Position numbers and translations under genes: made by a program. Below, piece by piece: positions 47,301-61,599 of a stretch of DNA of 64,000 nucleotides. The DNA lies in NCBI GenBank assembly GCA_905250115.1, contig CAJNOI010000041.1, positions 565,434-629,433 of the forward strand, written 5' to 3'. The stretch is from Adineta steineri (lineage: Eukaryota; Rotifera; Eurotatoria; Adinetida; Adinetidae). The notes beneath the pieces are model-generated. The model was not told where the DNA came from, did no database searches, and worked only from the letters and a program-made list of their open reading frames with translations. The first letter of the stretch is position 1; every line of letters starts with the position of its first letter.

Positions 47301-50300
47301 TTCTTATCTTTGCTATATATAATTATGTTTTTTTGAAAGCGAACCGTTTTTCCGATTTACTATTCTAACTCTCTGTGTGACGATTGTATATGAGACAAGA
47401 ATATTAAACTTAACTATCCAAACTGATATTCTTTCGATTCAAGCTTTTATTTGGTTGATTTCTGTTCTTTCTAAGTCTGAATTCTATTAGTCTTTAATTC
47501 ATTATGTATCTGAAGTTTTAATAATAGATTAAATCAACTAACTTTTTTCAGTTGTTTTTGTAACGACTGTTGTAGTAACTATTTCATTTTGATCAATACC
47601 TATAAAAATTGAAGACTATCATCTTCTTTAGATTATTATATAAAACTTTACTTATTCCTCGTTGAAATGATCCAATATGTGAATGTCTTCGTAAATCACG
47701 TTCTTGTTCCGTAGTTGTTGTAACTGATGTTTCAACTACTGAAATAGAAATAAATTAAATTGATATGAAATAAAAATAGAAACCTGTTGATATTCTTCTT
47801 GTTAATTCATTATCGATTTCACTAATTTTTATTGGTTTTTCTCTGAAGACAAAAAAATAAATATTTATTAAATAAATAATTTTTTGTACTTGTGATGTTC
47901 ATCTGTTTTTTGTGTATCTGTTTCATTCGCGTGATCAAGTGATGTATGTGGTGATGATTTATAAATTCTTATTAATATTTCCATAACTGTATGAGCATCT
48001 GTATAAAGTCTATATGTCAATAAGAATGTATTTAAAAAATCAATTGATAAAAAACGTAAATCCGTTAAACGTTCAAATAAACGTTCAAGTGTTGCATGAC
48101 GAATCTATGAAACAAAAGAATATTTCATATTAACAAAAAAACAAATATTTTATTTATTTTACTTGTGGTATTTTGCATGAATCAAGTGTTTTAGAAAATT
48201 TCATTTTTGAATCATCTTTATATAATTTTACATCAGATCTATATAAAAAAAAGAATAAATGATTAAACAAAAAATAAATATCGTTTACTTGACAGATTCA
48301 GGTGCAATAACAGATGATTCATTACGAAATGTTCTTGTAACTAATTCTGTATAACGAAGATTTTGTAAACATTGTGCTATATCAGTACACCATTCAGATT
48401 TATGATTTTCATCATTAGCAACAAATGTTGCTGAAAAAGGTGTTTGATCACGTGGTTCAACAATTAAACGAAATAAACGATTTATATAAATATCTAATTC
48501 AGTATTTTTATTATCTGTCATATGAGAATTTGTATCATCAACACTATCTTCTTCGGTTACTGATGCAAGTAAATATTGAGGATCAGTACTTATATCTTCA
48601 ACAAGTGTTACATCAGCTAAAGGAATAACTCCACAACCCTAGGAAAAAAACAAAGATATGTATCTGTATATGAGAAGAAAATAATATACCTTAACAAGAT
48701 GTAGTTTGCCATTTGAACCTCGAGTTGTTGTAACAAGATGATTGGAAAAAAGATAACATTGAACAACTGTTTCATTTCGACGAATTTCTCGTGCAGATAA
48801 TCGTTGACCATGATTTGGCTTGTTTTTTTCACCAGTCCATAAAACGAGACCATCTGACGAACAAAAAAATATTTCAACAATTAAAAAAAGTTCAAAATTC
48901 TTCTTAACAATGTGTTTTAGTAGATAAGAATATTCGTGAATATATTAAAACAATTCTTACTCTATAAATATTATTATAATCAAGTTCTACAAAATGAAAC
49001 GGTAGTTCTTTCTAAAGCATAGAGTTCCATAGGAGAAATGTGCAGGAGCCCCGACTCTGCTCTACCCTGCACTTGTCTATTCCAAAGCCTTCTAAACATT
49101 ATAAACTAACGAAAGCTATTCTAATTAGTTTTATCAAACAAGAAAGTTACTCATTCCTAATCTGTAAAGTTCTCGACTTCGTACAAATCACAAGAATATT
49201 TCGGCAAAACAAGTAATTTAAGTATTTGTCTATGATTATAAAGGTAATAAATTCGTTTCGTTTTTACCTTGCCGACAAAGTACTTGATTAACATCTAATA
49301 ATACATCACATCCTTCAGCAATCGATCGTTCAATAGCTAAATTAGTTCTTATATGTTCTGTTTCCGATACTTCATCGTGCATAATCTAATTATAAAGAAA
49401 AATGTTTATATTTTATTCAATTATTTAATTAAATTTTACTTTTGAAAGTTCTTCAAGTTTATCTTTTGCTTGCTCAAGTTTCTCTCGTTCAACATGTGCA
49501 TGTGGTGTATGTGATAAACAATTAGCAAGTGTTATTATATAATAAGGAATCTATATTAATTAAATAAAATTTTTAAATATATTTCTTTTTTTTTTTCGAA
49601 ATAATAACAAACTCGATTCATAGGTAAGACTAAAAGTGTTTCAAGTGACATTCCTTCACACGCTGCTTTCACTTGACAACGTTCAAGAAATTTACTAAAT
49701 TCTGAATTACTTAATTTACATTCAATTAAATTCTAAAGAATAAAAATAAACATATTTTATTTTTATGTTAAATAATGATTCGTTTCAATTACCTGTAAAC
49801 TATAATGATGATTGCGAACATATTCTAAATATATATGTAACATTGATATAAACATATCAAATAAATCACCTGAAAAGAGAGAGAAAAAATTAGATTTATA
49901 TAAAAATATTGAATTATTAATACCGGTATAAAATGTTGGCCAATTTTCTAACTTTTTTGATAAACCTTTATAGAAAATTTGATGGAGAAAAAGAATTATT
50001 TCACTAGAAAAATAAATATAATAAAGCTTATTTATTTTGGTATATTTAATCAATATAAAAACCTATTTAAAAATATAGAATTTATATCTTCATGTGTCAC
50101 TGGTGGTTTTTTTGAGCTTGCAGCTAAAACAAAATATTTAAAATCATTATTATTATAGGAAAATATCTTTTCTACCCATTCGAAATGGTCGAACATAATT
50201 TGCAACAAGAATTTCTAATTGATGTACATATTCACGTTCACTTTCGACCAAATTAAATATTATATTATTACGTTTACGCATCATTTCAGCATGTGGAGAA

Positions 50301-52247
50301 CTAAAATTTTTAGATATAAAGTATTTGTTTTAATATCATTAATTAATTAATCACTCTTTTTTTGTAAATATTTTAATTTTAACTACTCATTACAAAAATC
50401 TATTATTTAATAATACATTTCTATCGAGGCTTTGTGTATGTGAATATTTTGTTTTATTTATTACAAGACAGTTGGTAGCTATGACGTAGTATTTAGGAAA
50501 ATGAACCTCGAAGTTATTACAACATTAATAGATGCATTAACTCAATGCACTGAACTACTTAGTAGATTTTACTTATAAACAGCATGTTGCATATCACGCT
50601 AATGTTCAGACCTTGACCTATTAAAATTGAACTTAAATAACAAATTCATTTTTTAGGAAAATATATGTATGATTATTTCTTTTGCCAATTGAAAGAAATA
50701 GAAGTATGTTAGTTCTTTTGATGAGAGAATTATATTTGGCATTAAGAATATGAATGTAGTATGTTTATTGCTTCTTGACGATATATAATCTCATTAGAAT
50801 GAGGTATCGGAGTATGAGAATACGAGAAAGAAGATCAGAATAACATTTTTATCTTACAACGGAAGAATGTATAATAGATCCTAAAGGACATCGAATATAT
50901 TCCTATCAGATTACAGCTGTCATGATGAAACTAGTGGATTTAAAAATGTGAACTACTTATAAACCGCTTTAATTCAGATATTGGATTCCTAACGTATCTG
51001 TAATCTATCTACAAATCAAAAGCATTTTAAAAACTTTCGATTGTATGCAAAATATTCATTATAAACTAATAATAATACCGTATATATTCTTCAACAATTC
51101 GTTTCCATCTTTGTCGATATAACCAACCACGACAAAGACTTTGAACTTTTTTTATTTTACGTATTTCTTCTGTATCTTCTTCAGCCGTACTTTTTGTACG
51201 TAAAAGATGATGTTGACGTCGATAAAGAGATAACTAAAAAAAACAAAAAAGTTTGTATATATATAAATAAATTCTATCCAATTATTTTCTTTACTTCACG
51301 ACGTAATTCTCGAACTTCAGTTGATAATTCTTCAACTTGCTGTAAATATTGATATTTTGTTTTTGCTTCACTTTCATAGACTTGTGATAAATGAAGATAT
51401 TTTTGTTCAAGTTCTTCTTTTAGTGATAAAAGACGATTATAACTAAAACATAAATTCAATTATATGTATCAATATTTATTGTTAATTTTCAATTCTACCT
51501 GCATGTTTGAATACATTCAATCCATACTTGACAATCAGTTTCTGATTCAGCAGCAAATTCAATTGCATTTCGACCATCACGTGTATATGATATGGAAAAA
51601 CAATTCTAAAATATTAAATATGTTACTATATAAAAATGAACTTTAAATATTTTATCAAGCGGAAAGTGCGCGGGCGTGTGAGCACTTAAAAATGTTAGTA
51701 GATGCTGTCGAAACGTGACCCGCACTGTTCCCTTTCGTTTTAATCCAAAAGAATAGAGGTAAAATACCTTGTTAGTTAGTAATAATCATAATACGAAATA
51801 TTTTTTATTTCGATTTAAAAATAGACTTACTAATTTTTCTCCATCTTTACTATTTTTTGCTGGTGATCTTGATGAATAACAACTTTCAAGAAAATAAACA
51901 CCTTGTGGTTTAGGTGAATTAACATTGTCATAATAAAAAAGTAAATTTTGATATAAAACAAACCATTTTGATTGCCATTTATTCGGTGATGAAGATGGAT
52001 CTTGTCCACCACGTCTTGATAAATAACCACATTCACGATTTTCTAATCGTGCTTTTATAGCTAAATTAAGTAAATGATCTTCATTGACTTTAAATGAAGT
52101 ACGTGTCATTAATATTGTTGGTAAACTTTTTAATGTTGACCAAGAATCAGACGACGCCACACGTGAACGTGTACTATTTGGTGCATGGTGAGAATTATTA
52201 TTATTAGTTGATGATTGCATGGATATTATTGCTGCTGATGACGACAT
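44357..52247 (-). CDS. RASGRF: RasGRF, Ras/Rho guanine-nucleotide exchange factor
   Basis: Thirty exons join in frame to 1455 residues with TAA: 51831-52247, 51499-51605, 51295-51442, 51079-51233, 50176-50300, 50063-50123, 49924-50003, 49793-49869, 49613-49732, 49440-49550, 49268-49385, 48690-48853, 48289-48638, 48163-48238, 47890-48104, 47784-47842, 47652-47738, 47543-47599, 46882-47273, 46696-46828, 46423-46638, 46207-46364, 45855-45884, 45650-45799, 45504-45598, 45355-45439, 45224-45299, 44959-45160, 44790-44907, 44357-44542. Domains: PH1 (about 70-175, [17 protein letters not shown]), coiled coil (178-224), calmodulin-binding IQ (about 247-265, [18 protein letters not shown]), DH (about 280-506, LHQIFYKGL ... 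FVRNHHYSL type), PH2 (about 507-680), RasGEF-N (about 690-775), disordered linker (776-1089), RVLNVLRHW segment, and CDC25-type RasGEF (about 1150-1440, with [11 protein letters not shown] and INFSKMR). It activates Ras and Rac downstream of calcium/calmodulin at membranes. Domain order and length equal those of vertebrate RasGRF1/2. The first intron and exon 12 start are the least certain. Confidence 0.95.
44594..44658. repeat. 65-bp nested palindrome in a RasGRF intron
   Basis: Lies in the last RasGRF intron (44543-44789, 247 nt against 45-65 nt for most introns of this gene). Outer arms TGCAGTGTTTTATC (44594-44607) and GATAAAACACTGCA (44645-44658) are perfect reverse complements. A second hairpin sits inside: TAGGTGGGCG (44621-44630) against CGCCCATCTA (44632-44641), one mismatch, separated by a single C. 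This is typical of a miniature foldback insertion. Confidence 0.75.
45953..46015. repeat. G-rich inverted pair in a RasGRF intron
   Basis: In the 322-nt intron 45885-46206. AGGGTGTGGGTG (45953-45964) is matched by its exact complement CACCCACACCCT (46004-46015), with a loop of about 39 nt. The repeated unit is TGTGGG-like. It can form a stem or a G-rich structure in the transcript. Confidence 0.65.
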
Positions 52248-55200
52248 AAAGGTAAGAGAACTATAAAAATGAATAGTAAAAATCTATGCATTAGTATATA
52301 TATATATTCTTTTCAGACGATATATCTAAAAATATAACTATAATAATAATTAAATCTGAATTGTTTTTTTATACAAGCTTTTTTGTAGATGATTTAATAA
52401 TAAAAGACACTTCCTAGTATCCAGGGTTATAGTCTTACTATCAGACAACGTAAAATAATTGTATCTGATGCATAAAAATTAATTGTATGCTTTTGAAAAT
52501 AGTTGTTCTTTAAAAAGGTGTACGATATGGGAAAACATTTGTTTAATAAAAGCTTACAATCGGAGTTTATTTATACTGGAATAATATCATTAAAATTTAT
52601 CAGACAAACATTTGTTTAATATGCTAAATCTCATTAAAAATGGATCCGAAAGTAGTTGTAAAATTTTATAGAATAAACTTACTTTTAAAGACACTTCTAT
52701 GCTATCAGTTATCTAGAACACATGGTTGTCATTCTTGCGATTGTATTACTGTCAATTTTAAATGAACTACAAACATTTTTAAGGACAATTCTGAACAAAA
52801 ACAATTTTTTGAAAACGTGGCAAAAAGAGAATCATGTCGGTACATCTCTGATGTTTTCGCTTGAGTACGTCATAGAACTACATGATAATAGGGATTTCCT
52901 TCTTTTTAACTATTCTTTATTTCCTAAGTGACTTTGTAATATATGCAGGGAATGTTCTTCAATATTTGATTTATCATTTAAGCAGAATTATCAGTTAGAA
53001 ATGAAAGTACACGACAAATTCTCTTCAGAACAATAAACATATTCAACACCTACTAAACTAACATGAATATCACATCCGTTAATGAAACATTTTTCATACT
53101 ATATTTTTCTTTAATAACTTATTGTCATTAAAATTAAGTGAAAGAAAGAAAGACAATTTAATTAAAACATTTCACTTGTGTCGTTTCCTATTCAGTAGTT
53201 TTTAATTTTCAGAATATTTCATTTCCTATCTTACCGTTATTCATCAGACAAACACTCAAACAAAAAACCTAGGAAAAAGAAAAAAAAAGGACAGACTGTA
53301 TGTGGACATTATATTGATGAACTAGAGTTACAGAAATAGAAATGTATACACATGCATCCACTTTTCCTTTAAGCAGTTGTTCGTCTATATGCATGTCGGA
53401 AATAGAAACAGTCAACAACACGTAAACATTTTCTTTGAAAGCTCTTCAGTTAAAAATATAAGTTAGAAGAATTATTTTCAAAGATTTAATATCTTTATTA
53501 TCCTCTAGGTATAATCTATCTAAATAGCGACTATTGATGCATAATTCCCTGCTTAGCTTTAAGTAAATTATTAATTATGTCTATAACCTATATGTCCGTG
53601 CTTTCGATTTTAAGAAAAAAACAAATGAATTTTACCTATATATATACATATTCTTCTCTTTAGGCATTAACAAAAACATGATATCACTTTTTTTTAGTCA
53701 TTATTTCTAGGCTATTTCTGTTATTTTTTTTTTTCTATAATTGAACTACATACTGTAATAATAAAAAATGACAGTAACTGTATGTATATGAAATAATCAT
53801 AAATATTAGAGACTACATTGGAGGAAATTCACTGGGGGAATCTTCTAGTAACAACAGTCCTCGCGTTACTTCCGCTAGCAAATAACACGCGAATTATTTT
53901 GATTGTTATCAAGTATAGATATTAATATGAAAAAAAAAAGAGAAAACAAAGATTCTTTTTATTTTTTGATGTTCAACAAAATAAATACAAAACTTGATTT
54001 GATTAACTAAATTTTTTTATTTAATAAAAACAAATTTTAACTACATTGTTCAATAGGTGTTAAAATGGCTTCTATATGATAAAATATAGAATAGAAAAGT
54101 TGTTATTTCTTTCTACGCATCGCTAATGTATGTGTCACATCTTAAAATAGAATATAAATATCTTCAAAATGTACTGAATTATACTTTAATACATATTAGA
54201 TATTAATTAGAAAAATGTTCGAAAATAAATTAGTATTTACTTTTTGTTTACAAGAAGAAAATATTTTCTTTTTTTTTGTTTTAACAATGAAATCATATTT
54301 ATTATTAACAGTCGACAAATACAATTTATTGCATGTCAAGTACTTATCCTTGTTATTTCCCTTTCAAAATCTTAAATCCAAATTAGACTTTTTTCCAGTA
54401 GAATAACAAAGGATTATATACAAGTCTAATATTAAAAAAAATCAAATATACTAATTAAAAGAATGTTTCCTTTATAAAGAAAAAAAAAAGCTAAAGCTGA
54501 CGGCAACAATTTATTAATATTAACTTACCGTTTTTAAATTCGTTGAACTTTTCTTGAATGTATTATAATGTTTTTATATACTATCGAATAAATAGCTCAA
54601 TCAATTGTTACTATCTCTCTCTATCTATTATTTCTTCTAGTAAAAGACTATTGTTTTCTCAATAGTATTAATGACAAAAGTCACAAAACTTAGACATGTA
54701 TATTAATACATGAGTGATGTTTATATCGTCTCAACTAGTAACAGGGTGCAAGAAAAGTCCATTACTATCATCATCGTCTACTATTCTTTTCGCAGAGCTA
54801 TGTTGTTTTTCCTTTCTCTTACTTGAAGAAACAAATGCAACATATTGAACATAGAACGAACCAATGTATGCTGTCGCACGCATACTACTTCTGGTGATAA
54901 TTATGTCAACGCAAAAAACAGCAGAAGAAGCACAATTATAATCAGAAAAAGATCGAGAGATAGAGAAAGAAAAACATTATACGCATGCCAAAAATATTCA
55001 ATTCTTTTCTTCTTTATTTTTCTTCTTTTGCTGCTTCCTAACTAACTTGTTTTCTAAAGGTCTTAGAAGAACAATAAAAATCCAATTAAATATATTTAAT
55101 CAACATAATTTTTTATGTAATTATCAAATAAACAAATAAATAAATAAAACGAATTTTTTTTTGTTTTTTTCACTAATCGAAATAGTTTTTCTTATAATAT

Positions 55201-55738
55201 ATTCATTTTACATGACTAGCAATGTAGTAATCAAAAACCATTGATTAAAGGGGAAATACTTGTCACGATCAAATTGAAATATTCTCTAAGGTAATAATTA
55301 TTTTTCAAGGTTATTCAACTGTTTTTTTTTCTATTATATTATTTATTACATGGTCGACATCATCTATTTCATCGATGTGTAAAATACACATCAATTATAG
55401 ATATTATTTAAATAATTAGTTTTGTTTCGTTGTGTTTTTTTTTAATAAATTTATATTTATTTATTTATTTATTTGTAACATTTTAACATCCATGCATCTC
55501 AATGAAATCATTTTATATACAATAAACCTTATAGAAAGTAAATAGCAAAAAAAAAAAAGAAAATTTTCTTTTGTACATCTGACTAAAGTAGAAAAACAAA
55601 ACGAACAAGTAGAAGATTTTGCTACTTCTTCTTCTTTCTTTTTGTCATAGGTTCAAAATGAATTCGATCTTATTGAATAATATTTTCTATCTGACCCGTT
55701 TCACATCGATGAAAAAGTAAACGGAAGATGAATAAATA
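52248..55738. other. 3.5-kb region between FMNL 3' end and RasGRF 5' end
   Basis: Contains the RasGRF promoter and 5' UTR and the FMNL 3' UTR. Two 15-bp copies of AAACATTTGTTTAAT occur near 52533 and 52607, and a GACACTTC-x-TA word recurs near 52410 and 52688. No ORF here shows coding character. A pyrimidine-rich acceptor-like tract is not evident at the RasGRF start. Confidence 0.4.
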
Positions 55739-58700
55739 TTAAAAATGAACTTCAGTCGAAATATTATTATTATTATTATTCGTTCCATTTGTAACACTAC
55801 CAAGAACATCACGACTTATTTGTTTCATAAGTTCTTGAGTTTTTCGACGATTTCGACGAGCAGCATCAGCACGTAAATATGGTGTTTTTTTAAGATCTAT
55901 AGAGTTAAGTACACAGACAATATTCATGATATTCAAAAAGAAGTCTATACATACCATCTAATAAGGTTTCAATAGTACCATCTGTTAATGCTTCACGTTT
56001 AATTAATTTTTGATCTTTGATTGCTTCTTTTCGGCCTTTGAGTTCATTTAATAGTTCTTCCTAAAATCAATTCAAAATGTACCGATTAGTAAAATAAATT
56101 TAAATTATTTTTTTTTTATAAAAGCAAAATAATAAGAAAATTTATTGAAGTAAAAAAGTATATATATAGATATATATTAGATACCACAAGCATAAAAATA
56201 ATGTTGATTACCTGAAGTAACATCATATCACTTGCCTACTCAATCGATATGTTTTTTCTCATTAAAAATATTATATTAAATAACTAAAGACTTTCTTTTA
56301 CCTGTGAACGTTTATTTATTTGACGTTTATTGGGTCGTTCAAGTGTTGCAGCTGCTTCACGAGCTAAACGTTTTCGTTCTTCATTTTCATGATGTGCTTG
56401 CTAAAAATGAAATAAATATTTCAAATAAGAAATAAATAATTGAGTTTAACAAACTTGATATGCTCGTTGAAATTTAACAAAAGTTGAGAAGAAATTCGAT
56501 GGAGTTTGTGTTCGTGGTGGTTCACCTTTAATTGAAAAAAAACAATAAAACTTCATATATTATCTTTTTTCTTTTACCAAAATATTCCACACATTGATTA
56601 AATGAATCTTGTGCTGATTTAGCATCTTTCACCAAACGATCAATTTTATCTTGAGCTATATTAAGAAATTCTTCTAATGGACGTGTTTCGACATTCTAAA
56701 AGAAATTTTCAAAAAAACATTTATTTTAGCAAAATCATTTAACAAACCTTCATTGTTTGCCGAATAACAAGTTCTTTTTTAGCATTATCTAAACCACGTG
56801 TTAGATCCTGAACATCAATCTGAATATTTTCCAATGATACTAAAAATAAGAAAAGTACCAGTTATAAGGAAAATCTTAGATTTGAACAATCGGATAGTAG
56901 GAGCAAAATACATTGATAAAACAATGAACATAGAAATTGTATTTCAGTCTTAGATATATATGTTACCTTGTGCAGCTTTTTCAACTGCTTGCAGATCTGT
57001 ATCGAAACGTCCTATATCAGGAAATCTTTCTTCAATTGTTTGAACAATAAAATGGAGTAATGTTAAACGTTTATCATGTGTACGTGTATCAGTTAACTAA
57101 TAAAATAGAACAATCAATAGAAAGAAGAACAAAAAGGAAGATTTACAATTTCTAAACTTGATAATTTAAAACCATAGACTGGTCCACGTTTACTACTGTT
57201 CATATAATTACCAAATGCAAGTACAATCTAAGAAAAATAAAAAAATATAAAATTTTATTGAAATTATTCGAATTTACTTCAAGAAGTTTTTTAAATTTTG
57301 AATTATTTTTTAATGATAATGATGCTGTTATAACAGCTTTAAGTTGTGGAATTAAATTTTGATTAATATCATTAAAATTAGCCATAAATGAAATAACATT
57401 TAATTTTTGGGATAATCTCTCGATTTTTGATAGCTAAACAAAAAAACATTTAGCAAAAATATTTCAATGATAAAAGAATGTTATACTCCGTAGAGAAATC
57501 GATCTTCATCAGATAAATTTGTTATAGATTTTCCATCTGATAAATACGATGTAAATGCTTTGATTTCTGTTTCAGTTGGAATAAAATGTTGTAAAATATC
57601 AATTGTATCAGTTGTTAAAATTTTTAAATCAAGACTAAAATTTGAATTAGGTATGAAATTATTTTTTGTTTTCAGTAGACATACTTATTCAATGCTCGTC
57701 CTATTGTATTTACATTAAGATCAAGTTTTCGTCGAGCAATACCTAACATTGAACATATATTTTTAAGATGAATTGAACTTTTTTAAATCTTACCTAAATT
57801 TCTCTGTCGTTGTGGATCGAGTAATGTTAAACTTTCTGGAATTTTGATAAATTTTTGTCGTGAATGTGGACTAACATTTGCTTGATTAATCGGTAGACCA
57901 GATCCTGTTTTAAATAATTCTTCGAATGTTTCAAAATCGATTAACTAATAAATAAATAAATAAAATTCAATAAAAATTATCATTGAAATAAATTTACTTT
58001 GAAATATTTCTCATCATCAAGTTCAGAGAAAACAGTACCACGCACTTGTCCAGGTTTTAATGATGTCCAATTAAGATTAGGTAGTTTATATTTTGTTTGA
58101 ATTTTCTTTTTTATTGTCATTGAACCTGGTAAAGGTTCAAGCATACCTGGTGGAGGTGGTGGAATACCAAACATTGGTGGAGGCTAAAATAAAATAATTA
58201 AAAAATATTGATATAAATAATTCCACATACTGGTCCTGGCGGTGGAGGTGGTGGAATAAAATCTATAATTGATAAAAAAATACAAATATATATAAGAGAT
58301 GAGACGCTAATGTTAGTTACTTGGTGGTGGCGGCATTGGCGGCGCAGGTGGTATGTTCGATGCAGTATTTGATGTACTTGTTGGTGCACCAGGAGGAGCT
58401 GATGAAATTGATGATGTCGAACTATTTGGTGATCCTATGAAATGAAAAACAAAGAAAGATGATTATCAACTGTACAAATATTAAAATACAATTCGATTTA
58501 AATTGAACTAATGAATTTTTTCGTATAACTTTATCAAAAGATATCAGGTATTAATCTGTTTTTTATAAGTACATACCTCTGTCATGTTGATTTCTTCTTA
58601 ATGTATTCAATGTATGTGACATATCATCACGTTCTTTCTGAAAATTAAATTTAAGAAATTTTCTTTATTATGAAAAAATTAATGTTTTTACTTTGACATT

Positions 58701-61555
58701 TTCGATCTGTTCTTCAGCACTAGTTAATGCCTTTTGTAATTCCGCTTTAACGAAAAAAAAAGATAGATAAAATTATATAACAAAAGGATTATTCTTACCC
58801 ATTTTACTACAATTTCCATTTTCTAAATCATGTATTCGTTCATTTGCCTATAAAATATCATAAAACACCTAAGAAAAGAAACCCACCAAAATCTTGATAA
58901 CTTACAATACTTAATTGTTCTTCTAATTCCGATACTTTTGTAATAGCTTGTTCTTTCGTTTCTGAATCTTCAAGTAATTGACCAACATCAAAATAATTAT
59001 CCAGAAAAGCATGAATTTGTAATATAAATAAATCACATTCACTGTGAATTTCCAAATATTTCTATTCATTTAAAAAACACACATAATATACATAAACTTG
59101 AACCAAAAAAACGAAATATTTACTTTAAGACATTCATCAAGACCAAGTAATTTAAATTCTTCTTGTAAATATACACGATAATTCATATCTTGTACCGAAT
59201 GTACAATAATATTTATAAATTGCATACATGCAATCTATAAATTAAATGAATAAAACCTTTTTTTTTCCTAAAAGAATGTTTACCATATAATCAACATTGA
59301 AATCTAACGGTTGAGTAAATGATTTCATTAATATTTCAAAACGATGTCTTTCATGACAAACCTAGAAATTTTCATAGTTTAAAAACTTTTTAAAAAATAA
59401 AAAATTTACAATTCGGAAATTATCGAATGCTGCTAGGATAACATCATGTCCTAATTCAACCAAACATACAGCAGCAAGTAATTCCAAAATAAGTGCTTTA
59501 CAACTAAATCGAAATTGATAATAAAAGTAAAAAAAATTAAAATGAAAAATATTTACCGATAATTTTTATGTTGTAAACTAAGTGTGATATAATTCAACGC
59601 AGATGGATGTTGAATAACAAGATTGAAGCCATTCTAAATACGGGAAAAGTTTTAATTTGTTGTAATATAAAATATTCATTTGTTAAATAGAATATTTACT
59701 TAAAAACTGAACTATAAAAGAGAGACGATTGATTAGTTTAGATTTGTATCCCTTAAGCAGAAATGAATTTGCTCGATTAAAATCAAGTCTTTAGGGTATT
59801 GCCAAGGTTTATTTCGTAATATTCATTCATTGATTTTTCAATTCAGATCTATAACTTCCTCGCAGGTATGAATGTGTGATTTAACAAATCAATAGAAAGT
59901 TATGACATTATAAACCTTCAATAGTACTATTGTAAGTTATTTATTACATTGATTTTAGTACGAAAAAAATCAAGTTTGAAGTTAAGAGAATGATGTTATC
60001 TATCCTTGTCATTTACCTATTAAACAAAATCATAATTAATTTAAGCACTTTTTTCTAATTATACTTTCAAGGAACAAATAAATGATGGGTGAAATAAATA
60101 TATATCAGTAGATTTTGTATAACGACTTTTACGATGAATGTTTAATCTCGCATAAACAGCGAACATGAAGGTTTGCTCATATTATCATTATATTAATAGC
60201 AAATGCTGACACCTAAGCTTCTTTATCAAATAGATAGGTTCTTTTACTTTAAATCAGATATGTATCTAAGAATTTATTTACTTGATTATTCATAATTGCT
60301 CTAAGACACATAATACACAATCTAACATCATCAGTAGCTTCACCGATTTGATATTTTTTGATTTTTCTATGCAAACGTCTTGCATCCGATCGACCTAATG
60401 TTGAACGTTTCGTAGTTGAATTTTCATCGGTATAATTATGATTTCCATTATTTAACATTGAATTCGATAATAAATGATTATGTCCATTTAAAATAAAATC
60501 ATTATCATTTGCACTATCGATTTCACTAAAAAAAAACAAGAATCATATGACAATTCGAATATTTCTGAAAATTAACTAAGGTTAGTTCATTTCTTCATTC
60601 CATCATGCACTAAAATATATAGCTCATATTCTCACCCAAATAAACCACATGATAAGAATTGTTTAGATTTAGATGAATGAGTTCTTAACTCTGCATTATC
60701 ATGTTTAAATCTAATCTCTCATAAATTGAAAACTTCTACTCAATGTATGCATAGATATAGATATATATTCATGCTTACCGCATAACTTCCAATGATGTTT
60801 TCAAATAATCAAGTAATACATCAAGACCTTTATTGTTTGTATTAAGAAATTCATGTACCCATCTAAAATATTTTCAAAAAAAATTATTTCGGATAAATTG
60901 ATAATCAAAAAAATTATTTACCCTATATTATTCGTACGTAATGATATTTCTAAACTTGAAAGTAATTGAGTTGATGGTTCAACTGGTTGTTTCTTTTTCT
61001 AAACAAAATTTCATTTACAAGTAATTTCCTTTTTTTTAATTTTATTACTAAAGTTAACGCTTTTGGTACAAGATTAGCACCACGAATATACGTTTTTAAA
61101 CCATCAATATAATATTGTGGTGGATGTTTAGCTGTAACTTGATCCTAAATTTGATTTTTGTTTTTAAAAAAAATCAATTAATTAATTATTTCACATACTC
61201 GATCTCGTATAATATCCCATTTTTTATCCGATGGAAATTCTCTTAACATTTTCATTTTATCCGCTGGTAAATCCATTGCTGCCTATTTTAAAGATCAATA
61301 TTATTTTAGAATGAAAATCAATATTATTTACAAGTGTTTTTTGAAATAATTCTTCCAAAGTTCGATCATCCGGTCGAATTTGATTCATTTTTTCTATACT
61401 TCCAATACTCTTTAAAATAGAAATATTTCATAAAAATATATAAAGAATAATAATAATATACTTTTCGAAGTGTTTCTGATGAGTTAAAACTAGATGTTGA
61501 TCGAATTGAAGATGTTATTGATGGCCATTGAGACGATCGTATCGTCCCGTTTTCA
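55739..61555 (-). CDS. FMNL: FMNL/FRL-type formin (5' end unresolved)
   Basis: Exons (minus) 61462-61555 (start uncertain), 61332-61409, 61199-61282, 61049-61144, 60922-60998, 60779-60862, 60282-60525, 59557-59633, 59410-59503, 59284-59361, 59124-59234, 58906-59061, 58799-58847, 58692-58744, 58577-58637, 58321-58434, 58231-58262, 57998-58183, 57794-57944, 57685-57742, 57487-57634, 57278-57433, 57147-57227, 56967-57096, 56748-56839, 56578-56695, 56455-56525, 56302-56400, 56212-56235, 55955-56060, 55739-55896. From the second exon on: 1021 residues. GBD/FH3 ([38 protein letters not shown]), coiled coil, Pro-rich FH1 (exons 16-18), FH2 ([41 protein letters not shown]), and a DAD-like end ([10 protein letters not shown] then RRNRRK). 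It nucleates and elongates unbranched actin filaments and is released from autoinhibition by Rho-family GTPases. FMNL rather than DAAM or Dia is shown by FH2 and N-terminal wording. The expected N-terminal MG- myristoylation exon was not found; upstream splice joining at 61555 is a guess. Confidence 0.93.
56212..56235 (-). other. 24-nt microexon of FMNL
   Basis: Eight codons (A-S-D-M-M-L-L-Q), flanked by a 66-nt and a 151-nt intron, phase 0 on both sides, so it can be skipped without changing the frame. It lies between the FH2 tail and the DAD-like segment, a place where isoform choice could tune autoinhibition. Confidence 0.6.
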
Positions 61556-61599
61556 CTATTAATTGTCGCCGTTGTATTTTTTGTTATTTTCACACATAA

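Noticed and set aside
49010..49090. Hairpin GTGCAGG ... CCTGCAC in RasGRF intron 11
   Set aside because: Stem is short and longer pairing is poor; noted as part of the general pattern but not strong enough to list as an element.
59701..60240. Extra exon in the 648-nt FMNL intron
   Set aside because: Flanking exons already join in phase at a conserved family boundary (NNQ then NGFNLV); no in-frame conserved segment is seen between.
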